A stretch of DNA of 64,000 bases from NCBI RefSeq assembly GCF_013267835.1, contig NZ_CP053939.1, forward strand, positions 1,426,001 to 1,490,000, written 5' to 3'. The position numbers were made by a program, and so were the translations under genes. Positions 1-12,368 of this stretch are shown one piece after another (the stretch's first letter is position 1; the number at the start of each line of letters is the position of its first letter). The DNA comes from Neisseria mucosa (GTDB taxonomy: Bacteria; Pseudomonadota; Gammaproteobacteria; Burkholderiales; Neisseriaceae). The notes beneath the pieces are model-generated. The model made no database searches. It worked only from the letters and a program-made list of their open reading frames with translations, and was not told where the DNA came from.

Positions 1-590
1 TCTTCGATGGCAAACACCACGCCGGCCAAAGGCGCGTTAAACGCCGCCGCCAAACCGCCGGCCGCGCCTGCGGCAATCAAATCGTTTTCCTGCATGCCCC
101 TAAACGCCAGCCCGTGCTTTTTACACCACGCGCCCCAAGCGTTCATGACCGCCGCACCCACTTGTACAGACGGCCCTTCCCTACCGATCGACGCCCCCAA
201 AATCATGCCCAAAAACGTCAGCGGAATCTTAAAAAAGGTTTCGCCCAGACGAATCAGACGGGTTTTCTGCGCACCATACGGCAAAGACAACGAAGCGATG
301 ACCTGCGGAATACCGCTGCCGGAAGTGTACGGCGCAAATTTGCGCGTAAACCACGCCAAAAGCGGCAAGCCCAGCGGCAAGGCCACCCACGCAAACCACG
401 GATATTTGCCCGCCAGCAAAGCATTCCATTCCAAAGCCAAATCCGCCAGACGCGCAAACAGCAAAGCTGTCAGGGCAACCAGTGCCGAGCCTGCCAGCAA
501 AAACAGAAAGGCCATGCTTTTTTTCGACAGGCGTTTGGTTTGGCGGATTTTGTGGGCGAGGCGCGCCGCCCAAGTCTGTGGAAATTTCAT
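1..590 (-). CDS. ClC-family chloride channel/antiporter, N-terminal part (cut by window start)
   Basis: Translating the minus strand from the ATG at 590 gives an open frame to the window edge (196 residues), so the gene is incomplete. After a basic N-terminus come hydrophobic helices and the ClC selectivity-filter motifs: GSGIP at residues 91-95, GREGP at 137-141, and the helix AAGGLAAAFNAPLAGV near 176-191. The glutamate of GREGP (residue 139) matches the gating glutamate of H+/Cl- exchangers, so an antiporter is more likely than a passive channel (family knowledge). It would sit in the inner membrane. It lies downstream of argJ on the same strand but is separated from it by a terminator-like inverted repeat. 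Substrate is inferred from the family. Confidence 0.9.
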   Translation of the reverse strand, partial: MKFPQTWAARLAHKIRQTKRLSKKSMAFLFLLAGSALVALTALLFARLADLALEWNALLAGKYPWFAWVALPLGLPLLAWFTRKFAPYTSGSGIPQVIASLSLPYGAQKTRLIRLGETFFKIPLTFLGMILGASIGREGPSVQVGAAVMNAWGAWCKKHGLAFRGMQENDLIAAGAAGGLAAAFNAPLAGVVFAIE

Positions 591-611
591 AATAGGCATA
601 CAGTCAATGTA

Positions 612-650
612 TTCAGACGGCCTTGATGCTTTTCTCAAAGGCCGTCTGAA
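612..650 (-). terminator. Inverted uptake-sequence pair after argJ
   Basis: Two opposed copies of the uptake core form a 13-bp stem (612-624 with 638-650) and a 13-base loop. It lies just past the argJ stop and before the ClC gene, so it probably ends argJ transcription. Confidence 0.7.
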
Positions 651-667
651 CACAAGGATAAAGGTTT

Positions 668-1888
668 TTAAGAACGATAATCCGCGTTAATCGACACATA
701 CTCGTGCGACAAATCGCAGGTATAGACGACCGCCTCCGTATCGCCGCGTTGCAAATCGATGCGGACGGTAATTTCCGGACGGTTCATCACGGCTTGTCCG
801 GCCTCTTCGGTATAGCTTTCCGCGCGGCCGCCGTTTTCGGCTACCAACACGTCATCCAGCCACATTTTCAAAGCATCGACATCCAAGTCTTCAATACCGG
901 CATAGCCGACGGCAGCCAACAGACGGCCCAAGTTCGGGTCGGAGGCAAAGAACGCGGTTTTTACCAAAGGCGAATGGGCGACGGCATAAGCCACTTTACG
1001 CGCCTCTTCGCGGGTTTTCGCGTTTTGCACTTCAATCGTGATGAACTTGGTCGCGCCCTCGCCATCACGGACAATCGCCTGCGCCAATTCCAATGCCAGC
1101 GAACCGAGCAAGGCTTTGAGCTGGGCATAGCGCGGATCGGCAGTATTGTCGATTTCGCTCTGACCGCAACGGCCTGTCGCCATAATCACGAAGCTGTCGT
1201 TGGTACTGGTATCGCCGTCCACGGTAATCGTATTGAAACTTTCGTCTGCGATTTCTTGCGTCATCAGCTGCAAAATCGGCTGGGACACTTTGGCATCGGT
1301 GGCGATAAACGACAACATGGTCGCCATGTTCGGATGAATCATGCCCGAGCCTTTAGCGATGCCGGTGGCGCGGACTGTGTGTTTCTCGCCGACCAGGCCT
1401 GTGCGTGAAGCGGCTTTCGGCACAGTGTCCGTCGTCATGATGGCACGCGCCGCGTCCGACCAGAATGCAGGGCGCACTTGCGGCAAAGCGGCCACGATTT
1501 TATCCACAGGCAGCGGCTCCAAAATCACGCCGGTCGAAAACGGCATCACCTGATTGGATTGGCAGCCGACCTGTTCCGCCACGGCCGCACACACTTTAAT
1601 CGCGTCCAGACGGCCTTGTGCGCCGGTACCCGCATTGGCATTGCCCGTATTAACGACCAAGGCACTCACACCGTCTTGGTCAAACAGATGCGACTTGGCG
1701 ATATGCACCGGCGCGGCACAGAAACGGTTTTGCGTAAACACCGCGCCCACCGTATGGCCGCCGCCCAACACCATCAGCGTCAAATCGTCGCGGTCTTGTT
1801 GCTTGATGCCGGCACGCCCCGTAAACAGACGGATGCCGTCGATTTCCAACAATTCGTCTGCACGTTTTTCAGTCAAATTTACAGCCAT
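668..1888 (-). CDS. argJ: Bifunctional glutamate N-acetyltransferase / N-acetylglutamate synthase ArgJ
   Basis: ArgJ moves the acetyl group from N-acetylornithine to glutamate, and often also uses acetyl-CoA, in the recycling arginine pathway. The 406-residue product has the usual length. It contains the autoprocessing site MATML near residues 188-192, where Thr190 becomes the N-terminal nucleophile of the beta subunit, and the glycine-rich segment VVNTGNANAGTG at 78-89. The C-terminus SINADYRS is typical. The frame starts 42 bases after the lrgB stop on the same strand with an uptake sequence between, so read-through from lrgAB is possible but not shown. Cytoplasmic enzyme. Confidence 0.97.
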   Translation of the reverse strand: MAVNLTEKRADELLEIDGIRLFTGRAGIKQQDRDDLTLMVLGGGHTVGAVFTQNRFCAAPVHIAKSHLFDQDGVSALVVNTGNANAGTGAQGRLDAIKVCAAVAEQVGCQSNQVMPFSTGVILEPLPVDKIVAALPQVRPAFWSDAARAIMTTDTVPKAASRTGLVGEKHTVRATGIAKGSGMIHPNMATMLSFIATDAKVSQPILQLMTQEIADESFNTITVDGDTSTNDSFVIMATGRCGQSEIDNTADPRYAQLKALLGSLALELAQAIVRDGEGATKFITIEVQNAKTREEARKVAYAVAHSPLVKTAFFASDPNLGRLLAAVGYAGIEDLDVDALKMWLDDVLVAENGGRAESYTEEAGQAVMNRPEITVRIDLQRGDTEAVVYTCDLSHEYVSINADYRS

Positions 1889-1930
1889 ATCATTTTCTCC
1901 TGTTTACACTATTTTCAGACGGCCTAAACG

Positions 1931-2632
1931 CTATACGCCCAATAAGGGAATCAAGATAGGCACCAATATCGCCGTCAACACGCCGTTGAGCGTCAAGCCC
2001 AAGCCGGCATATGCGGCCATACGGCGGCCGTATTCCAAAGACGCCGCAATCCCCATCGCATGGGAAGCCGTCCCTAAAGACATCCCCACTGAAGAAGGCA
2101 TGTACAACGCCCCTTTCAACACTTTATATCCGGCCATCTGTCCAAAAAGTCCGGCGATAATCACCGTTGCCGCCGTAATCGCCGGAATACCGCCGACCGA
2201 TGCCGTGATTTCAATTGCAATCGGGTTGGTCACCGATTTGGAAGCCAACGACAAAACCACATCGCGCGACGCGCCCAGCCATTTGGCGAAATACACGCCC
2301 GTAACAATGCCCGTCACGCTGCCCGCCAATTGCGACAACACCACAGGCAACCACTGGCTGCGGATACGGTCCCAATTTCGATAAAGCGGCACGGCCAGCA
2401 ATACGACCGCCGGTTTCAACCAAAAATCGATAAACTGCGCCGCATCGTGATACAGCTCGTAATCGATGGCAAATACCTTCAAATACCCCATCAACACCAG
2501 CGTGCTGATCAATACCGGATTGCACAAAACGTTTCCCGTGCGCACCCGAATCTGCACCGCCAAAGCATACACGGCCAAAGTCAGAAACAGCATAAGCACG
2601 GGCATACGCAACAAATTGTCGATATCGCCCAT
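1931..2632 (-). CDS. LrgB/CidB family membrane protein
   Basis: A 233-residue multi-helix membrane protein of the LrgB family, which pairs with a small holin-like partner. The family is linked to control of murein hydrolases, and in some organisms to glycolate or pyruvate export, so the exact role is open. The segment LASKSVTNPIAIEI and the following glycine-rich helices are typical. The ATG at 2632 is preferred over an in-frame ATG at 2653, because AGGAGG (2641-2646) stands 8 bases upstream and the start overlaps the lrgA stop as TGATG, indicating translational coupling. Confidence 0.88.
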   Translation of the reverse strand: MGDIDNLLRMPVLMLFLTLAVYALAVQIRVRTGNVLCNPVLISTLVLMGYLKVFAIDYELYHDAAQFIDFWLKPAVVLLAVPLYRNWDRIRSQWLPVVLSQLAGSVTGIVTGVYFAKWLGASRDVVLSLASKSVTNPIAIEITASVGGIPAITAATVIIAGLFGQMAGYKVLKGALYMPSSVGMSLGTASHAMGIAASLEYGRRMAAYAGLGLTLNGVLTAILVPILIPLLGV

Positions 2633-2976
2633 CACATCAGCCTCCTGACCCACTCATGCACTTTGCCCGTGACCAACAACACGCACACCGTACTGACGAT
2701 GGTGGCCGTCAAAATCGAAAACCAGTCGTTTGCAATCACATCCAAATAGCTGATGACGGCTACGCAAGGCGGCACCAAAAACAAAGTCAGGTTCGCCATC
2801 AAAATGTCCGCCAGCTCTTCCACCCAAGACAATTTGACCCAGCCGGCCTGAAGCGCGGCAAACAGCAAACCCATGCCGACAATGCTGCCCGGCAGCTTCA
2901 ACCCCAAAATCCAAACGGCCGCCTCGCCCAAAGTCAGGCAACCCAATACCACCAATAAGGCACGAATAATATTCAT
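2632..2976 (-). CDS. CidA/LrgA family holin-like protein
   Basis: A 114-residue protein with four predicted membrane helices. The segment LKLPGSIVGMGLLF (about 26-39) is the hallmark of the CidA/LrgA family. It lies directly upstream of the LrgB partner with a one-base stop/start overlap, so the two are an operon and likely form one inner-membrane system. A purine-rich GGGAGAAA ribosome site precedes the ATG. Calling it CidA or LrgA cannot be settled from sequence alone. Confidence 0.88.
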   Translation of the reverse strand: MNIIRALLVVLGCLTLGEAAVWILGLKLPGSIVGMGLLFAALQAGWVKLSWVEELADILMANLTLFLVPPCVAVISYLDVIANDWFSILTATIVSTVCVLLVTGKVHEWVRRLM

Positions 2977-2999
2977 TAAGCCGGTTTCTCCCTATCTTT

Positions 3000-3060
3000 T
3001 TCAGACGGCCTCAAAAAATTTATTAATCATTGAATCATATCGTGCCACAGGCCGTCTGAA
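3000..3060. terminator. Inverted uptake-sequence pair, long loop
   Basis: Opposed AGGCCGTCTGAA copies (3000-3011 and 3049-3060) are separated by 37 AT-rich bases, between the moeB-like stop and lrgA. The long loop makes it a weaker terminator than the other pairs. It may serve mainly as uptake sequence. Confidence 0.45.
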
Positions 3061-3159
3061 AAGGGAAGAAACGCCTTCTTTCAAGTTTAATGAAAGATAA
3101 GCATGATTGCTCCGGCGGATTGGCTTCGGAGTAGTGAAACCTTTGCCCTGCTTTTGTCT

Positions 3160-3906
3160 TTAACGGCCGCTGCAAACCGGACATTCGGGATTGCGCCTCA
3201 CCCCGTATTGCCGCCATTGTCCGCTCAATGCGTTGTAGGTGGAAAGTTTGCCGTGCGACGGCGTGCCGATACCGAGCAGCACTTTGAGCGCTTCGGCGGC
3301 TTGGGTCGTTCCGACAACACCGACCAAGGGCGAAAAAACGCCGAACAATGCACAAGCGCCGTCGTCGGCTTGTTCGCCGTCAAACAGGCAGGCATAACAA
3401 GGCGTATCGGGAAGGTCGGGGCGGTACACGGCGATTTGTCCATCAAAGCGGACGGCCGCGGCGGAAACCAAAGGCGTGCACGCGTCAACGGCGGCGCGGT
3501 TGACCGCCTGGCGTGTGGGATAGTTGTCGGAACAATCAAGGATGATGTCGGCGGCGTTTGCCAATTCGACCAGCTTGGCCTCATCGAGAAATTCGGCCAT
3601 GGCGGTAATGTGTGTTTGGCTGTTGATCTGTTTCAGACGGCCTTGCATGACCAAAGCCTTGTTTTTGCCGATGTCGGCTTCGGTAAACGTGATTTGGCGT
3701 TGAAGGTTGGTCTCGTCGACGGTATCGGCATCGGCAATCGTCAGGCGGCCGATACCGGCGGCGGCAAGATACGGCAAGGCCGCCGCACCCAGCCCGCCGC
3801 AACCGACAACGAGCGCATGGGCGGCCAAGAGTTTTTCTTGGCCTTCGATACCGATTTCATCCAACAGGATATGGCGGCTGAACCGCAAAAGTTGTTGATC
3901 GTTCAT
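3160..3906 (-). CDS. moeB: HesA/MoeB/ThiF family adenylyltransferase (probable MoeB)
   Basis: An E1-like enzyme that adenylates the C-terminus of a small sulfur-carrier protein (MoaD or ThiS). From the ATG at 3906 it has 248 residues, about the length of E. coli MoeB. Visible features are the nucleotide loop VVGCGGLGAAAL, the ADADTVDETNLQRQ segment with the arginine that contacts ATP, and two zinc CxxC pairs (CYAC and the C-terminal CPVC). A second ATG at 3909 is equally possible; an upstream in-frame ATG at 3987 reads through uptake repeats and is unlikely. The neighbour is a MoaC-like gene, favouring a molybdopterin role, but ThiF function cannot be excluded. Confidence 0.82.
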   Translation of the reverse strand: MNDQQLLRFSRHILLDEIGIEGQEKLLAAHALVVGCGGLGAAALPYLAAAGIGRLTIADADTVDETNLQRQITFTEADIGKNKALVMQGRLKQINSQTHITAMAEFLDEAKLVELANAADIILDCSDNYPTRQAVNRAAVDACTPLVSAAAVRFDGQIAVYRPDLPDTPCYACLFDGEQADDGACALFGVFSPLVGVVGTTQAAEALKVLLGIGTPSHGKLSTYNALSGQWRQYGVRRNPECPVCSGR

Positions 3907-3916
3907 CATAACAATA

Positions 3917-3948
3917 AGGCCGTCTGAAACCGAATATTCAGACGGCCT
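3917..3948 (-). terminator. Inverted uptake-sequence pair after moaC-like gene
   Basis: A 12-bp stem (3917-3928 with 3937-3948) and an 8-base loop lie between the moaC-like stop and the moeB start on the minus strand. It probably separates the two transcripts. Confidence 0.65.
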
Positions 3949-3955
3949 GAGTGGT

Positions 3956-4420
3956 TTAGAAATTAATATTTTCGTAGGCGTTGTCAAACAGGAAAGGGCG
4001 GCCTTCGCTGCTGGTTTCGGATTCGAGGCGGATACCGCTGAGCATCATATTGCGGTCAACGTCTTTCATCATGTCGTAAACGCTCAAGAGTGCCAGATTG
4101 AGGCCGGTCAGGGCTTCGGTGGCAATGCTGCCGTTGCTGTGCGCTTGGACGGTCAATGTGGCTTTCAGGCAGGCCAGCTCGACGTTAATATCGAAATCAA
4201 CCTGCACGCCGATGATGCGGCCGGGCAGGTGCAGCGGAATCAGGTTGCCGCTTTGTTTGATGTTTTGAATGGCGGCAACGCGGGCGATGGTCAGGATGCT
4301 TGCCTTTTCGGCGGCATTCTCTATCAACACCCGTATCGCCTGCTGGCTCATGTTGATGGTGCCGACGGCGACGGCGGTGTGTTGCTCAGGAAAATCGGGC
4401 TGGTTGGGGAATTCGATCAT
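3956..4420 (-). CDS. Divergent MoaC-like protein (cyclic pyranopterin monophosphate synthase family)
   Basis: A 154-residue protein that follows MoaC along its length: IARVAAIQ for TARIAGIQ, LIPLHLPG for LIPLCHPL, EALTGLNLALLSVYDMMKD for EALTAASVAALTIYDMCKA. By my alignment the lysine matching E. coli Lys51 (here in AAEKAS) and the Asp/Lys of YDMxK are kept. The conserved CHP motif reads HLP instead, so the histidine has moved one place. Classic MoaC converts the GTP-derived 3',8-cyclo intermediate to cPMP in cofactor synthesis. Whether this form keeps that activity is uncertain. It diverges from ppc across a shared promoter region. Confidence 0.75.
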   Translation of the reverse strand: MIEFPNQPDFPEQHTAVAVGTINMSQQAIRVLIENAAEKASILTIARVAAIQNIKQSGNLIPLHLPGRIIGVQVDFDINVELACLKATLTVQAHSNGSIATEALTGLNLALLSVYDMMKDVDRNMMLSGIRLESETSSEGRPFLFDNAYENINF

Positions 4421-4532
4421 GGGGTTCTCGCCTCTGTTTTGACAGCCAATATTTTACGGCATTTTACAGACACCGGCCACGCGGCGGATACGGACGGCCG
4501 TTTTCCGGTTTGAAATGTATCGGACGGCAGCA

Positions 4533-4562
4533 TTGGCGGTTTACAAAAATTTGCTATACAAT
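4533..4562 (+). promoter_or_regulatory. Putative sigma-70 promoter of ppc
   Basis: TTGGCG at 4533-4538 and TACAAT at 4557-4562, spacer 18, with TATACA at 4555-4560 as an alternative -10. About 45 bases upstream of the ppc ATG. Confidence 0.5.
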
Positions 4563-4586
4563 GGGTTCGGGACAAACCCAAATTAA

Positions 4587-7310
<2,724 letters not shown>

Positions 7311-7320
7311 AGCAGTACGG

Positions 7321-7360
7321 AAAAAAAGGCCGTCTGAAACAGTTTTCAGACGGCCTTTTT
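7321..7360. terminator. Bidirectional uptake-sequence terminator after ppc
   Basis: An AAAAAGGCCGTCTGAAA arm and its inverse are followed by five T residues. Strong stem with T tracts on both strands. Confidence 0.85.
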
Positions 7361-7409
7361 ATGATGAACATACACCAGCATTGCGGCTGTTTTGAGTACC
7401 TCCACAATA

Positions 7410-7418
7410 TGCTATAAT
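7410..7418 (+). promoter_or_regulatory. Extended -10 promoter of ychF
   Basis: TGC directly precedes a perfect TATAAT (7413-7418), 35 bases before the ychF ATG. The best -35, TTGAGT at 7392-7397, gives only a 15-base spacer, so the extended -10 probably dominates. Confidence 0.55.
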
Positions 7419-7452
7419 CCGCCGTTAAACTTTTATCTTTTCAGGAAAAACC

Positions 7453-8544
<1,092 letters not shown>

Positions 8545-8561
8545 ACCCGGTAAAACGCTTT

Positions 8562-8615
8562 TTCAGACGGCCTTTTCTAAGATTAAGGCCGTCTGAATTT
8601 ATTTTCAGACGGCCT
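8562..8615. terminator. Triple uptake-sequence cluster after ychF
   Basis: Three alternating uptake sequences (8562-8574, 8585-8597 and 8604-8615). The first two form a 13-bp stem with a 10-base loop, and the middle one can also pair with the third, giving two exclusive hairpins. Confidence 0.7.
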
Positions 8616-9028
8616 CACGTCTTGAAATATCAACAAAACAAGACATTATCTCCATAATAAATACGGACATGGCCCGTAATTTTTCTTTCTTCAAATCTCC
8701 CATCTCTTACCGACGCCTCACCTAAAAATAGCGCAAGGTTACATCATCAATAACAATATCATTGATATGACAATAAAAAATTAAACAATACCACATCGTA
8801 TTGATTCATTATAAAAACAACATATTAAATATTATGTTGAAACTATCAACTTTATTCCTACTCTAATCCATTACTATTCAAACGCATATCATCAGCAATC
8901 ATTCTAAGAAGGCAAACAAACTGCCCTGTTCCGACAAACGATGGCCGACCTCCGAAATACTGCCATTCTCGGCAGGAATCACTTTTCAGACGACGCCATT
9001 AAAATAAACTAATTAAAATCAAAATATT
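8616..9028. other. AT-rich intergenic stretch upstream of the acyltransferase gene
   Basis: About 410 bases, markedly richer in A/T than the flanking genes. No convincing gene or clear promoter seen. A short palindrome ATATCATTGATAT lies near 8757-8769 and a degenerate uptake sequence (CAGACGACGCC) near 8985. The following gene has no recognisable Shine-Dalgarno sequence, only A/T bases. Confidence 0.5.
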
Positions 9029-10888
9029 ATGAGCAAAGTTTTATCTTACCGCCCAGATATTGATACATTGCGTGCCGTTGCTGTTCTATCCGTTGTCGTT
9101 TTCCATATTGAAAAAAACTGGCTGCCTGGCGGCTTTCTTGGTGTTGATATCTTTTTTGTCATTTCCGGCTTTCTGATCACGATGATTATCCATCGTGAAA
9201 TGAGCAGTGGAATTTTCTCGTTCAAAAAGTTTTACATCCGCCGTATCAAGCGGATACTGCCCGCATTTTTTACCGTATTGGCGGCAACGCTGATATGCGG
9301 CTTTCTTTTATTCACCAAAGATGATTTTTCCCTTTTATGGAGGACGGCACTGTCCACCTTGGGGTTCATTTCCAATATCTTTTTTGCAAAGGGTCAGGGC
9401 TATTTCGACCCCATACAAGAAGAAAAACCTTTGCTTCACATTTGGTCTTTATCGGTCGAAGAACAATATTATTTCGTCTTCCCGATATTGCTGTTATTGG
9501 TTGTCCGCAAAAGCTGGCGCACCCAGTTTGCCTTCCTCATCACGCTATGCGTATTCAGCATTTTGGCTTCTTTTATACCGACTTCGCTGGATAAATATTA
9601 CCTGCCCCATCTGCGCGCCTGCGAAATGCTGATCGGCTCGTTGACTGCAGTGTGGATGCAATACCGGCAACAACAAGGGCTGGATACCGGCAAACCATAT
9701 GCGGCGGCAGGCGCATTACTTTCCGTATGCGTACTGTTTGCCTGCCTGTTTGCCTATACGGAAAAAACCGCCTATTTCCCGGGGCCTGCCGCCATCATTC
9801 CTTGTTTGGCCGCCGCCGCATTCATTTATTTCAATCAATTTGAACACCGGCTGAAAAAATTTTTCCAATGGAAGATTACAGTCGGCATAGGCTTGATTTC
9901 CTATTCACTGTATCTGTGGCATTGGCCTGTATTGGCTTTTATGAGATACATCGGTGCAAACAATCTGCCTTCGTATTCGACTGCGGCCGCGATTGTCTTA
10001 ATGTTTGCACTCTCCCTGCTTTCTTATTATTTTGTCGAGAAACCGTTTAAAAAGTGGAAAGGCTCTTTTGCCCAATCTGTGGCATGGGTTTATGCCGCCC
10101 CCATGCTTGTTTTGGCCATAACGCCTTTTCTTGCCATGAGGCTCCCGTTTATGGAGCAGTACGACCATATGGGATTGGCGCGTTCCTACACTTCTTGCCA
10201 CAACAATACCGACAAACAATGTGTTTGGGGCGATACCGACAAACAGCCGGAATTACTGATTCTAGGCGATTCGCATGCCGACCAATATAAAACGTTTTTT
10301 GATACCGTCGGCAAAAAAGAAAAATGGTCGGCAACAATGGTCACTGCGGACAGTTGTGCCTATGTAGAAGGTTATGCCGCCCCCGTATTCAAGCAAAACG
10401 CTTCCTGCCGTGCCGTTTATGAGTATGCCAAAGAGCATCTGCCCCAATACTCAAAAGTGCTTTTAGCCATGCGCTGGGGCAGCCAAATGCCTGAAAACAG
10501 CCATTCCCTTGCTTACGATGCCGATTTTTTCAAAAAATTCGACCTCATGTTGCAAAAACTTTCTTCGGAAAAACAAGCGGTTTACCTGATGATAGACAAC
10601 CCTAATCTATCCTACAACGGTTTGCGCGCCTATATCCTGTCTTACCGCATACCGGGATTTAATCAAAATCTTGTTATTGATGAACAAAACACTTTTAAAG
10701 GAAACGAACGCATCAAAAAATTAGCCGAAAAATATGCCAATGTGTATATTATCGATGCCGCCGCCTATATTCCGCAGAATTTCAAAATCAACGGATTGCC
10801 GGTTTATTCCGATAGAGACCACATCAACCCTTACGGCGGCAGAGAACTGGCCAAGCGTTTTTCTGAAAAACACACGCTTCTTCAGTAA
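9029..10888 (+). CDS. Acyltransferase-3 / SGNH fusion, surface-glycan O-acetyltransferase (PglI/OatA type)
   Basis: A 619-residue inner-membrane protein. The N-terminal two thirds is an acyltransferase-3 domain starting RPDIDTLRAVAVLSVVVFH (His26 is the family's catalytic candidate), followed by LPGGFLGVDIFFVISGFLIT and the basic segment FYIRRIKRILPAFF, with about ten membrane helices. The C-terminal part is a periplasmic SGNH-type esterase/transferase with GDSHAD near residue 412 and the Asp-x-x-His pair in DRDHINPYG near 595. Such fusions O-acetylate cell-surface glycans; in meningococci PglI of similar size acetylates the pilin-linked sugar. Assignment to pilin glycan, LOS or peptidoglycan here is open. 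Confidence 0.85.
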   Translation: MSKVLSYRPDIDTLRAVAVLSVVVFHIEKNWLPGGFLGVDIFFVISGFLITMIIHREMSSGIFSFKKFYIRRIKRILPAFFTVLAATLICGFLLFTKDDFSLLWRTALSTLGFISNIFFAKGQGYFDPIQEEKPLLHIWSLSVEEQYYFVFPILLLLVVRKSWRTQFAFLITLCVFSILASFIPTSLDKYYLPHLRACEMLIGSLTAVWMQYRQQQGLDTGKPYAAAGALLSVCVLFACLFAYTEKTAYFPGPAAIIPCLAAAAFIYFNQFEHRLKKFFQWKITVGIGLISYSLYLWHWPVLAFMRYIGANNLPSYSTAAAIVLMFALSLLSYYFVEKPFKKWKGSFAQSVAWVYAAPMLVLAITPFLAMRLPFMEQYDHMGLARSYTSCHNNTDKQCVWGDTDKQPELLILGDSHADQYKTFFDTVGKKEKWSATMVTADSCAYVEGYAAPVFKQNASCRAVYEYAKEHLPQYSKVLLAMRWGSQMPENSHSLAYDADFFKKFDLMLQKLSSEKQAVYLMIDNPNLSYNGLRAYILSYRIPGFNQNLVIDEQNTFKGNERIKKLAEKYANVYIIDAAAYIPQNFKINGLPVYSDRDHINPYGGRELAKRFSEKHTLLQ

Positions 10889-10920
10889 GCCATAGCCATT
10901 CATCCGATGAAATTTGCTAC

Positions 10921-10952
10921 AATTAGCAGTTTGTAAAACTGCTAATTTTTTT
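10921..10952 (+). terminator. Perfect non-uptake-sequence terminator hairpin before tyrS
   Basis: A 12-bp perfect stem, AATTAGCAGTTT (10921-10932) with AAACTGCTAATT (10936-10947), a 3-base loop and a T run to 10952. The tyrS ribosome site GGAAG starts right after the T run. It probably terminates the acyltransferase transcript, but could also attenuate tyrS. TACAAT with an upstream TGC (10915-10923) overlaps its left arm as a possible -10. Confidence 0.75.
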
Positions 10953-10963
10953 GGAAGACATCA

Positions 10964-12259
10964 ATGAGCGTCATCAAAGACCTACAATCGCGTGGCTTAA
11001 TCGCGCAAACTACCGACATCGAAGCCTTAGACGCTTTGCTAAACGAACAAAAAATTTCCCTCTATTGCGGTTTTGACCCGACGGCCGACAGCCTGCACAT
11101 CGGCCACTTGCTGCCTGTATTGGCATTGCGCCGTTTCCAACAAGCCGGTCATACGCCGATTGCTTTGGTGGGCGGCGCGACCGGTATGATCGGCGACCCA
11201 AGCTTTAAAGCGACAGAACGCAGCTTGAATTCCGCCGAAACCGTTGCCGGCTGGGTAGAAAGCATCCGCAACCAATTGACCCCTTTCTTGAGCTTTGAAG
11301 GCGATAACGCTGCTATTATGGCCAACAACGCCGACTGGTTCGGCAGCATGAACTGCCTCGACTTCCTGCGCGACATCGGCAAGCATTTCTCCGTCAACGC
11401 CATGCTGAACAAAGAATCTGTCAAACAGCGTATCGAGCGCGACGACGTGGGCATTTCCTTTACCGAATTCGCCTACTCCCTGCTTCAAGGCTACGACTTT
11501 GCCGAATTGAACAAACGCCATGGCGCGGTTTTGGAAATCGGCGGTTCCGACCAATGGGGCAACATCACTGCCGGTATCGACTTGACCCGCCGCCTGCACC
11601 AAAAACAAGTATTCGGCCTGACCCTGCCTTTGGTTACCAAATCAGACGGCACCAAATTCGGCAAAACCGAGGGCGGCGCGGTATGGTTGAACGCGAAGAA
11701 AACCTCGCCATATCAGTTCTACCAGTTCTGGCTGAAAGTCGCCGATGCAGATGTGTATAAATTCCTGAAATACTTTACCTTCCTGTCTATCGAAGAAATC
11801 GATGCCATCGAAGCGAAAGACAAAGCCAGCGGCACCAAACCAGAAGCGCAACGCATTCTTGCAGAGGAAATGACCCGCCTGATTCACGGCGAAGAAGCCC
11901 TTGCCGCCGCCCAACGCATTTCTGAAAGCTTGTTTGCCGAAGACCAAAGCCATCTCACCGAAAGCGACTTCGAGCAGCTGGCACTCGATGGCCTGCCGAC
12001 TTTTGAAGTTTCCGAGAGCCTCAACGTGGTGGAGACTTTGGTGAAAACCGGTTTGGCGTCTTCCAACAAAGAAGCGCGCGGTTTTGTCAACAGCAAAGCG
12101 GTTTTGCTCAACGGCAAACCTGCTGAAGCCAACAATCCGAACCATGCCGCTGAAAAACCTGACGATGCCTATATGCTGACCGACGAACACAAACGTTTCG
12201 GCAAATACACCATCGTCCGCCGCGGCAAACGCAACCACGCTTTGTTGGTTTGGAAATAA
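10964..12259 (+). CDS. tyrS: Tyrosyl-tRNA synthetase
   Basis: Charges tRNA-Tyr; class I synthetase acting as a dimer in the cytoplasm. The 431 residues match the bacterial TyrRS (TyrS) length. HIGH is at residues 45-48, the KMSKS equivalent reads KFGKT in [16 protein letters not shown] near 233, and an S4 RNA-binding domain follows from about 365 ([19 protein letters not shown]). It converges on hslO. Its leader is unusually tight: a terminator hairpin ends one base before the ribosome site. Confidence 0.97.
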   Translation: MSVIKDLQSRGLIAQTTDIEALDALLNEQKISLYCGFDPTADSLHIGHLLPVLALRRFQQAGHTPIALVGGATGMIGDPSFKATERSLNSAETVAGWVESIRNQLTPFLSFEGDNAAIMANNADWFGSMNCLDFLRDIGKHFSVNAMLNKESVKQRIERDDVGISFTEFAYSLLQGYDFAELNKRHGAVLEIGGSDQWGNITAGIDLTRRLHQKQVFGLTLPLVTKSDGTKFGKTEGGAVWLNAKKTSPYQFYQFWLKVADADVYKFLKYFTFLSIEEIDAIEAKDKASGTKPEAQRILAEEMTRLIHGEEALAAAQRISESLFAEDQSHLTESDFEQLALDGLPTFEVSESLNVVETLVKTGLASSNKEARGFVNSKAVLLNGKPAEANNPNHAAEKPDDAYMLTDEHKRFGKYTIVRRGKRNHALLVWK

Positions 12260-12293
12260 TCTTTAAACATTAAACGCATCGTTTAAAACAATC

Positions 12294-12332
12294 ATGCCGT
12301 CTGAAATCAGCCACGCTTTTTTCAGACGGCAT
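12294..12332. terminator. Uptake-sequence terminator after tyrS (AT-type)
   Basis: ATGCCGTCTGAA (12294-12305) pairs with its inverse at 12321-12332. This is one of the few AT-flanked uptake sequences in the window. Confidence 0.75.
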
Positions 12333-12368
12333 TTCCTATTGATGATATTCAGTTTTCCCAAAAAGAAA

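Noticed and set aside
668..1888. Long open frames on the strand opposite argJ and many other genes (ppc, pilQ, dnaA)
   Set aside because: Shadows of GC-biased codon use; no family motifs, no ribosome sites, and the coding strand has clear motifs.
8672..8728. Short ATG frame of 18 codons in the AT-rich gap before the acyltransferase
   Set aside because: Too short, no ribosome site and no recognisable sequence.
8757..8769. Palindrome ATATCATTGATAT as a possible FNR or other regulator site
   Set aside because: It does not fit the FNR pattern and short palindromes are expected in AT-rich DNA.
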